5,841 nt of DNA from an uncultured Collinsella sp. (GTDB lineage Bacteria > Actinomycetota > Coriobacteriia > Coriobacteriales > Coriobacteriaceae), in NCBI GenBank assembly GCA_902475375.1, contig CABRZC010000111.1:1-5841 (forward strand). Reading direction: 5' to 3'. Of the stretch, positions 5,647 to 5,841 are shown piece after piece. The translations under genes and the position numbers were made by a program. Under the pieces are notes generated by a model. That model searched no databases. It was not told where the DNA came from and worked only from the letters and a program-made list of their open reading frames with translations. Numbering within the stretch: the stretch's first letter is position 1; each line of letters starts with the position of its first letter.

Positions 5647-5841
5647 TCTCAATCTGTAACAGGTAGACGAGGAAATGGGTTCTAGCTGTTACAGATCGAG
5701 ATTATCTCTTCAGGGGGATTCGAATGTCTCGATCTGTAACATCTGGACGGCTAAAAGGTCTCTATCTGTTACAGATCGAGACAAAGGTTTGGGACTAAGA
5801 CGTCTTATCTAGATCTGTAACAGTTAGACGGGAATTCGGAC
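5647..5841. repeat. Array of five 21-base repeats in alternating orientation, running off the window
   Basis: The consensus is TCTCGATCTGTAACAG, then any base, then TAGA. Copies are at 5647-5667 (+), 5681-5701 (-), 5727-5747 (+), 5761-5781 (-) and 5808-5828 (+). The 15-base cores start at 5647, 5687, 5727, 5767 and 5808, that is every 40 bases with one step of 41. Each copy has one to four differences from the consensus. Within each copy CTGT-A/T-ACAG is the centre of a 19-base imperfect dyad (copy 4 pairs in 8 of 9 positions; copy 3 ends its core in T instead of G). Neighbouring copies are inverted, so 15- to 17-bp hairpins with 23- to 25-base loops are possible in either pairing; 5725-5741 with 5767-5783 is a perfect 17 bp. 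The DNA between copies is not repeated, apart from a 12-base palindrome at 5796-5807. It could be an operator array, a structured RNA or a mobile-element cluster. No coding frame fits. Confidence 0.8.

Noticed and set aside
5386..5652. 88-codon open frame on the minus strand with a CPLCGG string
   Set aside because: It runs through both hairpin elements and the start of the repeat array. The Cys motif comes from the hairpin sequence, and no ribosome binding site precedes it.
5796..5807. 12-base perfect palindrome TAAGACGTCTTA as a separate regulatory site
   Set aside because: It is a single copy that lies between repeat copies 4 and 5 and is absent from the equivalent spacer between copies 2 and 3, so I note it only within the array.
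5647..5841. CRISPR array
   Set aside because: Repeats are short, divergent and alternate in orientation. CRISPR repeats are direct and near-identical, and no cas gene is present in the window.

Overview
The window looks like chromosomal DNA from a high-GC actinobacterium, most likely a gut Coriobacteriia member such as Collinsella. I infer this from the GC-rich third codon positions of the central genes, the actinobacterial GluD-type permease N-terminus (APGPK motif), and the substrate-binding lipoprotein with a twin-arginine-like signal. No rRNA or other marker gene fixes the taxon.

Layout. Positions 18-836 (+) encode a six-segment membrane protein resembling an ABC-2 type permease. Its base composition is visibly more AT-rich than the genes to its right. 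A strong GC-rich hairpin (876-909) separates it from a convergent five-gene cluster on the minus strand, in transcription order: glutamate-type substrate-binding lipoprotein (4273-5268), permease GluC-like (3475-4134), permease GluD-like (2645-3478), ATPase GluA-like (1844-2608) and a class I glutamine amidotransferase-like gamma-glutamyl hydrolase (947-1756). The cluster has a good sigma70-type promoter (-35 at 5336-5341, -10 at 5312-5317). A terminator-like hairpin after the lipoprotein gene (4159-4184) probably lets the binding protein be made in excess over the membrane complex. The two permease genes overlap by ATGA. Together these encode a polar amino acid importer, probably for glutamate or glutamine: the lipoprotein binds the ligand, GluC/GluD form the channel, GluA hydrolyses ATP, and the last gene may release glutamate from gamma-glutamyl compounds.

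The right-hand 570 bases hold no full-length gene but have unusual structure. Two hairpins (5384-5418 and 5575-5615) share the loop core GGGACAGG, while their stems differ in sequence and both still pair. Between them lies a -10 box, a ribosome binding site and a 12-codon reading frame (MNGYSFFAPTMT) that looks like the decapitated start of an iron-containing alcohol dehydrogenase gene. From 5647 to the window end is an array of five copies of a 21-base sequence that alternate in orientation every 40-41 bases. Each copy contains a 19-base imperfect dyad with core CTGT-A/T-ACAG. This array runs off the window edge, matches no element type I can name, and is the most promising candidate for something undescribed.
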